A stretch of 52,999 nt of DNA from Byssochlamys sp. IMV 00236 (GCA_001931875.2 MSJH02000498.1:1-52999); one strand, 5' to 3'. Shown: positions 33,973 to 51,918, counted from the stretch's first letter. Notes: generated by a model from the letters alone, not told the origin. Program-made: numbers and translations.

Positions 33973-35118
33973 AATAAATTATGAAATCCAGATAAATAAC
34001 GGGTTGATTAGAACAAGCAACTTGTAGTATATTTATTAGCCCAGTCCTTTGTAATAATAACTTTTTTTTTCTAATTGATATGCTTTTATCTACTGTTATT
34101 AAAAGATGATATAATGACCGGTTTTTTTTTCTTTTTGCATACAGATATTTTCTTTACAATGATTTAAAGTCAATGACTCCTTTAATGATAAAGTAATTAA
34201 AGAGAGCCAGCGTACGTGACAGGTAACGATGGAAACATGAGGAAATAATTTATACAATGTTACACTGCCCTGAATCGGAAATATTTGAAATATAGTTAAT
34301 TAGTTGTTTCAAGATAATGTTTGTATAATACATCCCTCTTTTTTTTTTTTTTTTTTTTTTTTATTTGTGTATAAAGTAATTAAAACCCATTGTATTCCGT
34401 AATACACTTGAATTGATAAAGCAACACAAAATAAGCATATAAAAAAAACTACAGACTTGCTTTCATTATTTAAGCTCACATAAAAGAAAGGCCTTGTCTG
34501 CGTACAATAATAATTGATTTATTTCAAATACTTTATAGATAATCAGAAAAGCAAGAGGGAAAAAAAAAAGATGATCTAAATAATGTATATATTTTACTGA
34601 CGCTTGTGTCTTTGTTTACATTGGTTAACTTGTTTTTGCAAATAAGCAAAAATATTATATGAAATATTATTTATATTTATTTTGCAAGTTGAAATCTGCA
34701 AGCAGTGTTTCTTTTTAACTTGATTTTATTTCATTTATGTACACATGAATTTATTTAAAAGCAAGCCTAAAAGAAATAAACACTATAAAAAATCACTTCC
34801 TATCAATATTACTTTGCTCATTGCTCTTGTTTTGCTGCGTGTTAAATTGCCTTTGCTTTTTATGATTGCTTTATATCTTAAAAATAAATGCATGCAAATG
34901 GATTGTATTGGAGGGGAGTAAGCCTTCTTTTTGTGATTTAAGATCAAGTCCCAGCTTGTCTTTCAATGTCTAAGCGTTTAATGATCATTGGTTGACACCA
35001 TTGGAATCGGCATTTTAAACTTTCGTGGCTTATACAATTGCAAACTTTTTTTTTTTATTGCGGCAGTAAGCTGGGAAGTAGTAAAGCCTCCTCTTTTTCG
35101 CTTTAGTCGATTTTAAAA
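33973..35118. other. AT-rich spacer upstream of RPL19
   Basis: This 1.15-kb interval has no coding signal. It contains a 24-T run (34339-34362) and several AATTAAA-like stretches. The last 200 bp should be the RPL19 promoter; a T-run (35047-35059) followed by pyrimidine-rich sequence lies 60-70 bp before the transcribed start-codon half. No tRNA or rRNA was recognised. Confidence 0.5.
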
Positions 35119-35793
35119 ATGTAATTGTCAACATCCAATGTCGAAGAAAGAAAGAGCAAAAGGAGAAAGAAACTTATACATATTCCAATAGGGTCAGTTT
35201 AGTTGTCCAAAAGCGTCTTGCTGCTTCCGTCCTCAAGTGTGGTAAGAGAAAGATCTGGCTCGACCCCAATGAAGTCAATGAAATCTCCAACGCCAACTCT
35301 CGTAAGTTTTGTTATTCCAAAGAGATATATATATGTAACCATATTTTATAAAGGTGCCAACATCCGTAAGCTCGTCAAGGATGGTTTGATCATTCGCAAG
35401 CCTCAAATCTCTCAATCTCGCTTCCGTGTCCTCGAACGTGCTGCTGCCAAGCGCAACGGTCGTCACATGGGTTACGGTAAGAGAAAGGGTACTGCCGATG
35501 CCCGTATGTCCAGCCAAGTTATCTGGATGCGCCGTATGCGTGTCCTCCGTCGTCTCTTGGCCAAGTACAGAGAAGCTGGCAAGATCGACAAGCACTTGTA
35601 CCACCAACTCTACCTCAAGTCCAAGGGTAACGGTTTCAAGAACAAGCGTGTCTTGATGGAACACATCCACAAGGCTAAGGCTGAAAAGGTTCGTGCCAAG
35701 ACTCTCGCTGAACAAGCTGATGTCCTCCGTGCTAAGAACAAGGCTCTCCGTGAACGTCGTGCCAACAAGAAGAACGAAAAGGTTGAAGCCTAA
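35119..35793 (+). CDS. RPL19: Ribosomal protein eL19
   Basis: Three exons (35119-35120, 35192-35301, 35354-35793) encode 183 residues. The protein begins [20 protein letters not shown], followed by [20 protein letters not shown] and [14 protein letters not shown], then the basic [20 protein letters not shown] motif, as in eL19 of the 60S subunit. The C-terminus is a long basic helix ending in RRANKKNEK. The start codon itself is split by intron 1: AT ends exon 1 and G opens exon 2, and the acceptor is ccaatag. The codons of exon 3 are strongly biased (CGT, AAG, ATC, GCC), as expected for a highly expressed gene. Confidence 0.93.
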
Positions 35794-36014
35794 ATTTCTT
35801 TTTTTTACACACAATAAATCTTCAAGATTGACCAGTAATTCCTAAAGCCAAGCTCTTTTTCTCCTTTCAGGGCAACACACAACAGTTGTCCTTTTGTTAT
35901 CAAGCAGAAAAAATTTTCGTGACTTGTTTTATTATTTTTTTTTTTTTTCTTGTCTTATTACTAGACCGTTTTCAATTTTCTTTCTCTTTTTTACTTTAGT
36001 AGATAATTATTACT

Positions 36015-37475
36015 ATGAGTGTTCAAGGCTTTTGGGGTAAACTTTTATATGAAAAAAAGACAGAAAAGCCATTAACTCATGCTTACTGTTTTTTTACATG
36101 TAAATAGGTCTTCAGTTAGTACCTGGCAAGACATACAGTCAAGTTGTAGCAGCTCCTTTCCGCATTTCTATGGTAATTTACTTTTCCATTTTACATGCAT
36201 GTTTATATTCAATATCAACTTAGGCTTCACTTACTGTTGATGCTGATGGAAACAAGCGCACGTCCGTCTCTGTTCTTATCGATAATAAAGAGTTTGTTCT
36301 TTGTACTTTAGTTCCCAACAAGGTATGGACAAAAAAACAAGCAAAACAAGCATATGTTTATATTCTTTATATAGATCGAGCAACAACCTTTAGACATTAC
36401 CTTTGTTGAAGGTGAAGAAGTTACTTTCTCTGCCAAGGGTTCAAATGCTGTCCATCTTACTGGTAACTATGTATTCCACGATGATGATGAGGGAGATATG
36501 GGCTCAATGGGTGAAGAGTCTGAGGAAGAGGATAATGTTGAAGAATTCTTAAAGTAAGGCGTTTATAAAATATCGAGTTGAAAAACCTAACAAACATTGT
36601 AGGAAGCTTCCTCCTAACGCCACTAAGGAAGATATCAGTAAGTCTTTTTCTAATAATGTATGTATGTTGACTAACATGTTGTTTTAGACAAAGCTTTGAT
36701 TGCTTCTATTAATGGAGGTATGGATGAGTCTGATGAGGAAATTGATTCTGATGAAGCTATGGGTGAAAATGACTCTGAAGAAGAAGAATCTGAAGAAGAA
36801 TCTGAAGATGACGACGACTACGAAGAAGAGGAAGAGAAGCCTGCTGTCAACAAGAAGCGTCCTGCTGAGGATACCAAGACGCCTCCTACCAAGAAGCAAA
36901 AGGCTGCTGAACAGGCCAAGAAGCCTGAAACCAAGAAGCCTGAAGCTAAGAAGGAAGAACCCAAGAAAGAACAGGCCAAGAAGAAGGAAGAGCCCAAGAA
37001 GAAGGAAGAACCCAAGAAGAAGGAGGAACAAAAGAAAGAGCAAGCCAAGAAGGAGGAGCCCAAGAAAAAGGAAGAACCTAAGAAGAAAGAAGAACCTAAG
37101 AAGAAGGAGGAACAAAAGAAGGAAGAGCCCAAGAAGAAGGTTACAAAGCTTCCTAATGGCCTCATTATTGAAGATATCAAGGTTGGTGAAGGTGCTTCCT
37201 GTAAATCTGGTCAAAGAGTTGGCATGCGCTATATCGGTAAGCTCACAAACGGCAAGGTCTTTGACAAGAACGTTTCTGGTAAACCCTTCTCTTTCCTTTT
37301 GGGCCGCGGTGAAGTTATCAAGGGATGGGATCTTGGTATCGTTGGCATGAAGGCTGGTGGTGAACGTAGATTGACCATCCCCGCTCCATTAGCATACGGT
37401 AAGCGTGGTGCTCCTCCAGATATTCCCAAGAACGCCACTCTTGTTTTCGATGTCAAATTACTTACCATGAAATAA
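36015..37475 (+). CDS. Nucleoplasmin-like FKBP prolyl isomerase (Fpr3/Fpr4-type)
   Basis: Six exons (36015-36036, 36108-36172, 36224-36322, 36375-36553, 36603-36637, 36688-37475) encode 395 residues. The N-terminal ~95 residues ([20 protein letters not shown] onward) form the nucleoplasmin-like fold of FKBP39/Fpr4. An acidic stretch ([18 protein letters not shown] and a later Glu/Asp run) and a long Lys/Glu repeat follow. The FKBP domain covers ~285-395: [60 protein letters not shown], with the usual active-site aromatic and Asp residues. Fpr3/Fpr4 homologues act in the nucleolus as histone chaperones and proline isomerases of histone tails. Exon 5 is only 35 nt. Confidence 0.92.
36935..37140 (+). 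repeat. In-frame Lys/Glu-rich tandem repeat
   Basis: Inside the FKBP gene, units of about 18-24 bp reading KKEEPK or KKKEEQK are repeated roughly ten times with degeneracy. The complementary strand gives long but meaningless Ser/Phe/Leu frames. Such a region commonly varies in copy number. Confidence 0.7.
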
Positions 37476-37844
37476 TCTGTCTCTCCCCTGCATTGTTGTT
37501 ATCTTTTCCCAAATTGTTTTATATCAGTTATTACACTTGTCAATAAAAAATAAGAACTCATCTTGGTTTAGAAAGACGCGTCCTTAAATAGACTGCAGGA
37601 ATATAGATGACTGAAAATGATGCGTCATCAATGGAACCTTACTACATGCACATTCACAAATAAGAATAGAACCTAAAACAAAAATGCAACTCTGTCAGGA
37701 TATCAAAAGTGCAATCTTTCGTTTTCGCTTTATGACAGTGTCGAATTAAGACATCAATGTGTAACGTTAAATGCGTCTCTTTTTGTTGGCTGCATTATGC
37801 AAGGTAGCTACACTTTATTTCATCAGCGTATGTGATCAACAAAC
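37476..37844. other. Spacer between convergent FKBP and RPL27 genes
   Basis: A 369-bp interval, presumably the two 3' UTRs and terminators. It includes AATAAAAAA at 37541-37549, which fits a poly(A) signal for the FKBP transcript. No coding signal. Confidence 0.45.
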
Positions 37845-38517
37845 TTAGAATCTGAGCTTGCTGAAGAACCACTTGTTCTTGCCGGTTTGGTAGCGTTCTT
37901 CAAAGAGCTTCTTGATGAGCTAGAATAGAGAGATGTAAGAACACTCAATTTTTTATATTTACTCTTTTTAACGTTACCTTCTTTGCATCTTCACGTTGAG
38001 AAGGTTCCTTGAAGGTGTCAGAGGAAATGGTTCCCTTGATTTGTTCCAATTCCAAACCATAACTAAAAACATGTTGGTATCACTAATGTCAACAATGTCT
38101 ATATAATTACCGAGTGGGCATCATGTGGTTGTAGTTGACAATCTTGACGAAAGGCTTAACCTTGGAGCGCTTGGCAACCTTCTTTTGACCCATCTTCTTG
38201 GTGACCTTGAGAGGAGTGCGTTCGACACCAGCGACAACGGCGTAACCATATGGTCTTTCCTTGGTTCCTTCATCGTGGTCTATACACACATGTTGAATAA
38301 TCTCGATATTGGGCATTGTATTATTTCTAAATCTTACTGCGAACAACGACTGCCTTCTTACCGGCATAGCGACCTTGTAAGATGACAACAACCTAATTTC
38401 ATAATTAATTCTCTGCCTTTTTTTTTTTTTGAAAAAGGGAATGGATTCATTCTATCTGCATCCATCCATCCTTGTCGAAAGCACGTACTTTACCAGCCTT
38501 GATGAATTTGACCATGT
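37845..38517 (-). CDS. RPL27: Ribosomal protein eL27
   Basis: Five exons (38517-38491, 38392-38338, 38279-38111, 38062-37978, 37919-37845) encode 136 residues, the same length as yeast eL27. It begins [20 protein letters not shown], continues [20 protein letters not shown] and [20 protein letters not shown], and ends [10 protein letters not shown]. This is a component of the 60S subunit. It faces away from an uncharacterised gene whose start is 222 bp off, so the two share a promoter interval. Intron 1 sits after only nine codons. Confidence 0.95.
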
Positions 38518-38738
38518 TGGTTAGTGATATGTAGAGGAAGAGAAGGGAATCTGAGTTTCATCCATTTCTTCTAATACAGCACTCTGCTTTGGTTGGGCAC
38601 TTCTGCACTTTTCTTCTCTCTTTGTCTCCTTCCACCCTCCAACCCACACCTACCGGAGTTTAAATAGAGCGAATGAGATTTTGAGAAACTGCAGTTGCCG
38701 CACAAAGGGACATTCTTTCTCTTTCTTTTTTATTTTTT
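38518..38738. promoter_or_regulatory. Divergent promoter, RPL27 / uncharacterised gene
   Basis: A 221-bp interval between two start codons. It includes a pyrimidine-rich stretch and a TTTAAATA element at 38660-38667 that could serve as a TATA-like box for either side. Assignment to one gene is not possible by eye. Confidence 0.4.
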
Positions 38739-39978
38739 ATGAGTGAAAAGAAACGTTCCTTATCATTTGAAAATGAAGATCCGAAGCGACAACGAAGGTT
38801 TACACTAGACGTTGCTGCAGATAATCAATTCTTGCTTGAAGATTATTTTTCATTGGCTATTGTCCTTTTGGATCCAACAAAGATATTTATATTTAAAGAA
38901 AGAAAAGATGAGTATATCCATATGCTGGCTAAACATGCAGCTAAACTTGCTCATGGCAATCTCTTGAATACAATTGAAAGAATACTGTGCTTGGTTGATA
39001 GCAATACGTCAGATCAAGAGCTGGATTTATTGCTCACCAAAGTGGAAAATATAGATAAAGAACGAGAATATGCGTTCATTACTTGCACCATACAGTGTCT
39101 AAAAGTATAAAGTGTCTCTATGTGCGACTATATAGTAACTTGCATTTTCTTAGAATAAGACGTCAAGAATAGATGACATTATACGATCACGGCTTGACAG
39201 CAGATCGTTGTTACAGCAAGTGCTATTTTATGATGTTCGATTTGCAAGATTACTACCTTTATTTCATGTTTTATTTAACCATGATTCCAGTATGATTACC
39301 ACTCCTTCATATGAGGTATTTCTATTCTATATCCTGATAAAATTGTCGTGTCTCCATGTGTGTATGTGTGTTTTTATAATGACATATTACTATATATATA
39401 CAGAATGGATCATCTGCAAGCTATAAAAGCTCTTCCATGATTGGCACTATTGCAAATCCACAGGGTACCTTTTCATATTCATCCTCTTTTGATGATTTTA
39501 TATCTAGAATACCTGATACAAACTATGATGAACCACATGATATGCAAGAGTTTAGTATCATAAGTGCTACTATGGACAGTGATGACAATATCACGGATGA
39601 CACTACTACACAAAAAGAATCTAGACAAGAATTTAGTGTAGCAGAAAACGAAAAGACGACTCTATATTATAATGACTTGATATTAGACGAAATAAAGGTT
39701 GGAGAGAATGTACTAGATGACTCTGTGAAGGCAAGCATCATTCAGCATCTAAAGACAAACAAGCCAAATGTTTGGGAAAAGATTGTAAATTATGAGGTAA
39801 AAAAAAAAACAAATCAGTCTTTTCCAGCCCACTGGTTGATCCTTCCTGTTTTTAATAGCCTGTGGATATTGATGAATGCTATGAAGGCTTAGAATATAAA
39901 AAGGGTGTCCTGAGAGCCTTTCTGGATGAATTTGTAAATTGTGTGACACGGATGTTTATGCAGTCTAAACAAAACTAA
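38739..39978 (+). CDS. Uncharacterised protein
   Basis: Four exons (38739-39104, 39154-39315, 39404-39796, 39859-39978) encode 346 residues. It starts MSEKKRSLSFENEDPKRQRR, a basic, nuclear-signal-like patch. A helical region follows (FLLEDYFSLAIVLLDPTKIF; LAHGNLLNTIERILCLVD). The middle is Ser/Asp-rich and acidic. The C-terminal helical part (LILDEIKVGENVLDDSVKAS; CYEGLEYKKGVLRAFLDEFV) could be an interaction module. No catalytic motif, signal peptide or membrane segment is visible, and I do not recognise the family. The consistent intron phases and frame argue that it is a real gene. Its head-to-head position with RPL27 does not by itself indicate function. Confidence 0.65.
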
Positions 39979-41052
39979 AATGTGTTGTTAGGGTTGTTTG
40001 AAGTAAAAATAAAATCAAACTCAGCTAAAGTTGAGCTTTGTTTCTTGTTTATAAAGTAGTGCTTCAGGAGAGGGTCTTGTAGTTGTCTATCAAATAACAT
40101 CTAGCTTCTTTTTATTAGCATGGCAATGTTTGGCAGATTCTTTATTATTATTCTTTGGGATATTAAGTGAAACTAAGCAGTTCATGCGCATTTGGCATAT
40201 TCAACAGTATCATTTTAAATATATCTTTATTCAGATTATAGTTATCTGCCTTTTGTAGCATAATATCTGTCAACGTCTATCGTAAACCCTCGATCTAGTC
40301 CTCAAAAATTTACCCAAGCAGCAGCAGAAAAGCACACATATCAATGTAGAGTTGGCATTGATATATATCTTATATAGGAAACTTAAGTCAAAAGAAGTAA
40401 CTTTTAAAGAGAAGACGCACTGAATGAAATAAATGACCACACGTTTTTTTTTACTATTGTGCATTAAGCTGGTTTCTGTAAGACCTCAGCAGGTAACTCT
40501 TTTTATTTTGATACGCCAAGGTTAGTCAGTTAATAATGTTGTTAATTACAGTTATTTATAAAATAGCTTTTTATCACATATGGATCTTGTTGCCGTAGTA
40601 GCAGCTTAAAGTATAATAAAAGTAAAAGATAGTAGATATGTAAAAACAATTGTTACATATGCCACAGGTCTCTCGAAGCTGCGGCTTTGGAACAACCGTT
40701 ACTTTTCAATAGAAAATTGACGATACCCTCATTCAATAGCATCTAATATTAAAGTGGAGTCAACGTGTTTTTATCCTATTCGCTTATTCCTCAATGGCTA
40801 TATTGAATCAAAAGACTGGCAGCAGATTATCCATTTTAACACTCAGGGCAACTTTATATCATCTCTCCTTTTAAAACAAAATGAGTACTATTGGACGATG
40901 CCTATGTTTTGTTGAAAGATTACTTTATTAATTTGTAGAACATTCGATCAGTTCTGCCCTTAATTTTGCGTGTTTAACAATTCCCGCAAATCAATAAATA
41001 AAACGTTGTTACTGAGATTTAATTCATTACTTTTCTTTCTCTTTTTTACAAA
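39979..41052. other. AT-rich spacer upstream of PDI
   Basis: This 1.07-kb interval has no recognisable gene. A perfect 8-bp inverted repeat ATATGTAA-aaacaattg-TTACATAT lies at 40636-40660. The final ~150 bp, with pyrimidine-rich sequence before 41053, should be the PDI promoter and leader. Confidence 0.5.
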
Positions 41053-42485
41053 ATGAAGCTTCCTACTATTGCCTTATTAACTGTTTGTTCTCAAATCGCG
41101 TTATCTCAAGCCCTGTATACGTCCAAGGACGATGTAAACTTACTAACACCACAAACATTTGGCCCTGCCGTGATGGATACGAATGTAACCCTATTTTTGT
41201 TTTCTTTTAAAAAACAAACTAACCAGTCACCATAGCAACTGGTTGCCGTTGAGTTTTACGCACCATGGTGTGGTCACTGCCAACGACTCGCACCCGAGTG
41301 GAAAAAGGCAGCAACGAATCTGAAAGGACTTGTCTCGGTCAATGCAGTTGATTGCGATGTAGAAGCCAACAAACCACTCTGTGCGACTTATGATATCAAA
41401 GGATTTCCAACCATCAAAATATTCCCTCCTGAACTACGAAAACATAAAAAGACAGGCAAGCTAAGCAAGGTGCCAACAGGTAGATGATGATGATGTCTCC
41501 CCTTGTATTTTGTATTTAAAGGTTTTTCATTAGACTACCAAGGACCACGAGATGCAAAATCTATTGTTGATTATTTATTATCTAATCAACCTTCGAACGT
41601 ATTATTTGTCAAATGGAATGAAAAGGACGTTAAATCGAAAAAGAGCATCACCTTGGATAATTTCTTATCTACACAGGTAAAAATGAAATCCTTGCGCGTG
41701 ATTAGAAGAAGTAATAATATATATTTACAGAACGAAACATTACCCAAAGCATTATTATTCACCGACAAGCCTACAACCACGCCACTGTATAAGGCACTCT
41801 CTGTCGAATTTAAAGATCGTCTGCTAGTGGGCGAAGTGAAGCAATCCGAAAAGAATATTGTCAGTGAATTTAATATTCAATCTTTTCCTACTTTGGTTGT
41901 CATCTCCCCTGAATATGGCACGGTTCAATTCGAAGGCAAGTTGAAGAGAGACACTTTAAAATCCTTTTTGGAAAAGTACGCTCTGGAAAGCAAGACATCC
42001 GGGAATGATAGTAAAGGCAGCACTGAGAGCAGCCAACCAAAGAAGACGGCAAAAGGTATACATATGCCCTTTGTATTACGTAATCTTATACATGTTCCAT
42101 AGTGGAAGCTATTACAACGAATGATAGCCTAAAGCAACACTGCCTGAATACAAACCAGATCTGTGTGCTGGTCATTACGGACGAACAAGATAAGCAGGAA
42201 ACGATTGATATATTAAACGCATTAAAAGACAAGAATGACAAGTTCCAATATGGTTGGATGCATGCCAGTCAATCTGCGGATATTGTCAACACACTTCAAC
42301 TGCCTCAAGATTATCCATCCTTATTCATCTTGCATCCTTCAAAACGTGCGTTTAGAAATTACGTAGGCGCATTCGATGAAAACAAGATTCATCAATGGCT
42401 CAATCGTGTTAGCTCTGGTGCAGTTGATGCTTGGGCATACAGAGGTGATATTAAATTAATTGAAAGGCAACATGATGAGTTGTAA
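41053..42485 (+). CDS. ER protein disulfide isomerase, HDEL tail
   Basis: Five exons (41053-41184, 41236-41479, 41522-41676, 41731-42055, 42103-42485) encode 412 residues. A signal peptide covers 1-~20 ([18 protein letters not shown]). A thioredoxin domain has the active site [14 protein letters not shown] (Cys56, Cys59) and the cis-Pro loop [11 protein letters not shown] second thioredoxin-like fold ([20 protein letters not shown]) and a C-terminal part ([20 protein letters not shown]) lack CxxC. The final residues HDEL are an ER retrieval signal. This arrangement resembles Mpd1/P5-type PDIs with one active site. The role is oxidative folding of secretory proteins. The acceptor of intron 1 keeps an extra Gln before [10 protein letters not shown]. 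Confidence 0.92.
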
Positions 42486-42693
42486 GCAATTGCATTATTC
42501 TAAAATAAGCTTTAAACAAATTCTGACCAATAAAATTAAAGCAAGAAGAAAGTCTAAAAAAAATGGTCTACTTTATATTTTCCCTTTCTTTTCCTTTCTA
42601 TTATTTTCTGTGTCTCTCTTTTTTTTTTTTTTTGTGTGCGTGTGTGCGTGTGTGTGTACTTTATATTAATTAAAAGGAACCGATTAGAAAAAA

Positions 42694-46453
<3,760 letters not shown>

Positions 46454-46580
46454 ATAAAAAATAAATGACGCTTTTATTAAATAAGGAGTTGAAAAAAAAG
46501 AGAGAGAGAGAAGGAGGGGTTGATCTCAATGCAGTATTGTCTATTAGTCATATTGAATGTGATATTTAATACATGTATAA

Positions 46581-47682
46581 ATGACCCTGAGAATCCATGG
46601 TAACTGCTTTAATAGATCATCAGGAGTAAATCATCATAAATTAAAAGCAAACCTTTTTTTCTTTCCTTTTTTCTTTATTCTAACAATGTTTTTTTTTTGC
46701 ATGATACAGACATTGATGAAAGATACAGGCAAGAGATATCACAATTAGAGTTGAAAAATCAAGAATTACAAGAAATCATTCATGAATTGACCGCAAGACT
46801 TGATCATGTACAAAGAGATGTCCAACAAAGAGAAAGAAAGATGGCTCAAGAAATAGACAAATTAAAGTCACAGTGGCAATTAGACAGGAGACGATTACAA
46901 GAAGATCATGCTCATGAGCTGTTTATCATCAAAGAAGCTCATCAGGAAGAAAGAGATATGATACTGAAAGAGCTCCATGACCGTCTCACTTCTCCCACGA
47001 TACCTTCGACTCGGGTACTGAGCAGTGCCAGCAGTAACAACAGTTGTCGTGCCCTAGGTTCGACATTGACGGATATACAACCATGCAATCGTTCTGAACG
47101 TCATCCATCGTGTTCTCAAGACAAGCTAATGTCCCCTTCATTTGCGTACGATTCGGATGGTCAAGAAACCATTGATATCAAACTTTCCCCAGATTTAGAT
47201 TTGTGCAACAGTTCTACCGCATTGATCAAATGCGTCTATTCTTCCACAGATACCATTTCGACTGCCGACCCTTTATGCTCTTGTAAAGATGACAAGAGTA
47301 TCGAAAGACATCAAGTCTTTACGCGTACAATGGTAGGTGATTGGATGTGGAAGTACACACGTCATAGATTAAGAAAGGAAAACAAGCATCAGCGATTCTT
47401 TTGGTTTCATCCCTATACCCAAATGCTTTACTGGAGTACAAACGAACCTGGAAATCAACAGAATGAAGCTATAAAAAATGGTAAAATTGTATATACATGT
47501 GTTTTCTATTTACTTATATCCTTATTATAGTTCGTGTTGTGTCATTTGAAGTCATACAAAATGAAGATGTACCAAGTATATCAATAAAGACTCCAAACCG
47601 ATCCATGAAAATACAATGCCTTAATCGTAATTCTCATTATGCATGGATAAGAACATTGTCCTGTATTTTTAGTCCAAAATAA
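46581..47682 (+). CDS. Num1/Mcp5-type PH-domain protein
   Basis: Three exons (46581-46599, 46710-47480, 47531-47682) encode 313 residues. A coiled coil covers ~8-100 (YRQEISQLELKNQELQEIIH and DKLKSQWQLDRRRLQEDHAH). A Ser-rich linker follows. The C-terminal PH domain carries the Mcp5-type signature TMVGDWMWKYTRHRLRKENK, then QRFFWFHPYTQMLYWS and SISIKTPNRSMKIQCLNR. Num1/Mcp5 proteins use this PH domain to hold dynein or mitochondria at the cell cortex. This protein is far shorter than Num1 and has no EF-hand or long repeats. The start at 46581 gives MTLRIHDIDERYRQEI via a 110-nt intron with a clean phase; no in-frame ATG exists at the start of exon 2. Confidence 0.78.
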
Positions 47683-47701
47683 TAACAATAAACACTATTT
47701 T

Positions 47702-48465
47702 TTATAAATTGACAAGGTACTCTTTACGTTCAGCCAGACGGTACCATCGTTCGCGCCGTGTACGAGTCTTTGACCAGAATTTCCAGGTCCAGTCAGTGTA
47801 TTGCCATCCTTCTTGTCCTCTTATCCATTCTGGATCCGTCCATACCCAGGTGACATGTTTCTGTTGTTTGCCTATCCTTGTCGGTGGTGGCAATCTAAAC
47901 GTATGAATTGAACAGGTTGGTTCCAAATGAATGTCTGTCCTATGTCCGACAATTATAAATATACAAAAAGAAAATAAGGGATTTTTAAAAATTACCATGC
48001 TGGAGGATCTTGTGGTAATAGGCAATGTCCCCAACCGGTAGCAACCCACCATCGTTGATGATGGTATACTTCAAAGCAATAGTACGTCTGCTGTGATGAA
48101 CGAGTGACAGTTTTGGTAGTCGGATTAGATAAGAGCACTTTAAGGATCGTTTGAACTCGTTGACTAGAAAGACACATGATGGCAAGGATAGTAAGCCCTA
48201 TAGCCTGCTGTTGGACTATGGCCCATCCTATGCATACAAGTAATCCAGAAAATCCTGTTCTATCATCATGAATCAACTGGTGTATGTCGAATACATCATC
48301 CAGTAACCTGGACTTGTGAATTATGATACAGACAACAATCAGGCTTTCGCAAAATCGATACCAAAGTATCCAAACGATAAAGACTAACAATGAATAATCG
48401 TGTTTCCATTGAAAAAGACGGCGGATTGATACTGTGTGAATGATATAGGATGAGTGCTTTTTCAT
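47702..48465 (-). CDS. Dysferlin-domain peroxin (Pex30-like)
   Basis: Two exons (48465-47996, 47939-47702) encode 235 residues. Hydrophobic segments lie at ~26-48 (LLVFIVWILWYRFCESLIVV) and ~75-98 (FSGLLVCIGWAIVQQQAIGL), like the reticulon-type hairpins of Pex30 relatives. A dysferlin-type domain follows, with FEVYHHQRWWVATGWGHCLL and PQDPPAW (DysF-N) and VTWVWTDPEWIRGQEGWQYT, WTWKFWSKTRTRRERW (DysF-C). Pex30-32 proteins shape the ER domains from which peroxisomes and lipid droplets form. The stop is 19 bp from the PH-protein stop. The start lies 252 bp from MCM5. Confidence 0.85.
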
Positions 48466-48717
48466 TGATAAAAAAGAAGAAAATACCTTAAAAGCTCATG
48501 TGAGATATATATATTGTTGTTATTGTTTTCTAAACTAAACAGCAATTGTGTATATACACAAATACGCATAACTTCCCCTCCCCTTTTTTTTTGCAAGAAG
48601 GTTTACGCGCGGAGACGCGAAAGTCAAGTCAATTGTGACTTGCTCCAATTTTGGGGAAAAAAATTAACGTGTCGTTTTTGGCGTTCCTTTTTTTCATTAT
48701 TATTAGTATTCTAAACC

Positions 48718-51311
<2,594 letters not shown>

Positions 51312-51381
51312 ACATTGTGTTGATTTTATTATTACTAATTTTTTCTTTTTGTGTGTACATAACAAATAAACCCCTCTCTCT

Positions 51382-51918
51382 TTAATTACTAGGACATGTC
51401 TTGCAATCCTCTTGTTTCTTTTTATCAGAGTGACCCAGTGCTTTGTTTGGTGCGATGATATCACGTACACGTTGTTTCTATTGTCATATTAAAATATAGT
51501 CTTTTATGCTTTGTGATTTACCAATTCTTTTAATTCAGGAAATCCCTTTTCTTCTTTACGATCCCATACAACCACTTTTTTAAAGTGTATAAGAAATAAT
51601 GAAAATAACAGTGACAATTATACGTACCACCATTTGCTGTCACTTTGAAAACAGCTGCATCACCAGGTATTAAAGCAAGTTCTCCAATTTCGTTTTCGAA
51701 TGTAGTTAATAATTCCTGACCCATCCAAGCTATATAAATCACATGAGTCCTGTTTTTACTTTCACATCATTCTTGTCCCTCTTACCAGCACGCATCATCC
51801 AACGACACTTTGGACAATACTAGTAATCTGTATGTTTAGATAAAACTATTTGTAATTGAGCATTATTATATATTCACACCTCAATAGAAACACGGGGTTT
51901 ATTAGTAGTAGTAGACAT
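51382..51918 (-). CDS. SelW-like Rdx thiol-oxidoreductase (Cys form)
   Basis: Five exons (51918-51880, 51819-51786, 51729-51628, 51574-51522, 51477-51382) encode 107 residues. It matches the Rdx (SelW/SelT/SelH) fold: KPRVSIEYCPKCRWMMRAAW, then FENEIGELALIPGDAAVFKV, then NGVVVWDRKEEKGFPELKEL and KQRVRDIIAPNKALGHSD. The active-site motif is CPKC, with Cys where animal SelW has Sec. Family members bind partner proteins and thiols; their substrates are uncertain. A second Cys pair (CKTC) sits near the C-terminus. The acceptor after exon 1 (ttactag) is preferred because the AG just before it would bring a stop. Confidence 0.88.

Noticed and set aside
36684..37214. Long minus-strand frame rich in Leu/Phe opposite the FKBP gene
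   Set aside because: It is the complement of the Lys/Glu repeat; its composition follows from the repeat and it has no family resemblance.
41503..41521. PDI exon starting at 41503
   Set aside because: The frame extends upstream only through the intron; the acceptor tttaaag at 41521 gives the phase-correct GFSLDYQGP start of exon 3.
46686..46709. ATG followed by a T10 run as the start of the PH-domain gene, needing one extra T
   Set aside because: It would require a homopolymer length error and give an odd MFFFL start. An upstream exon (46581-46599) joins with correct splice sites and phase.
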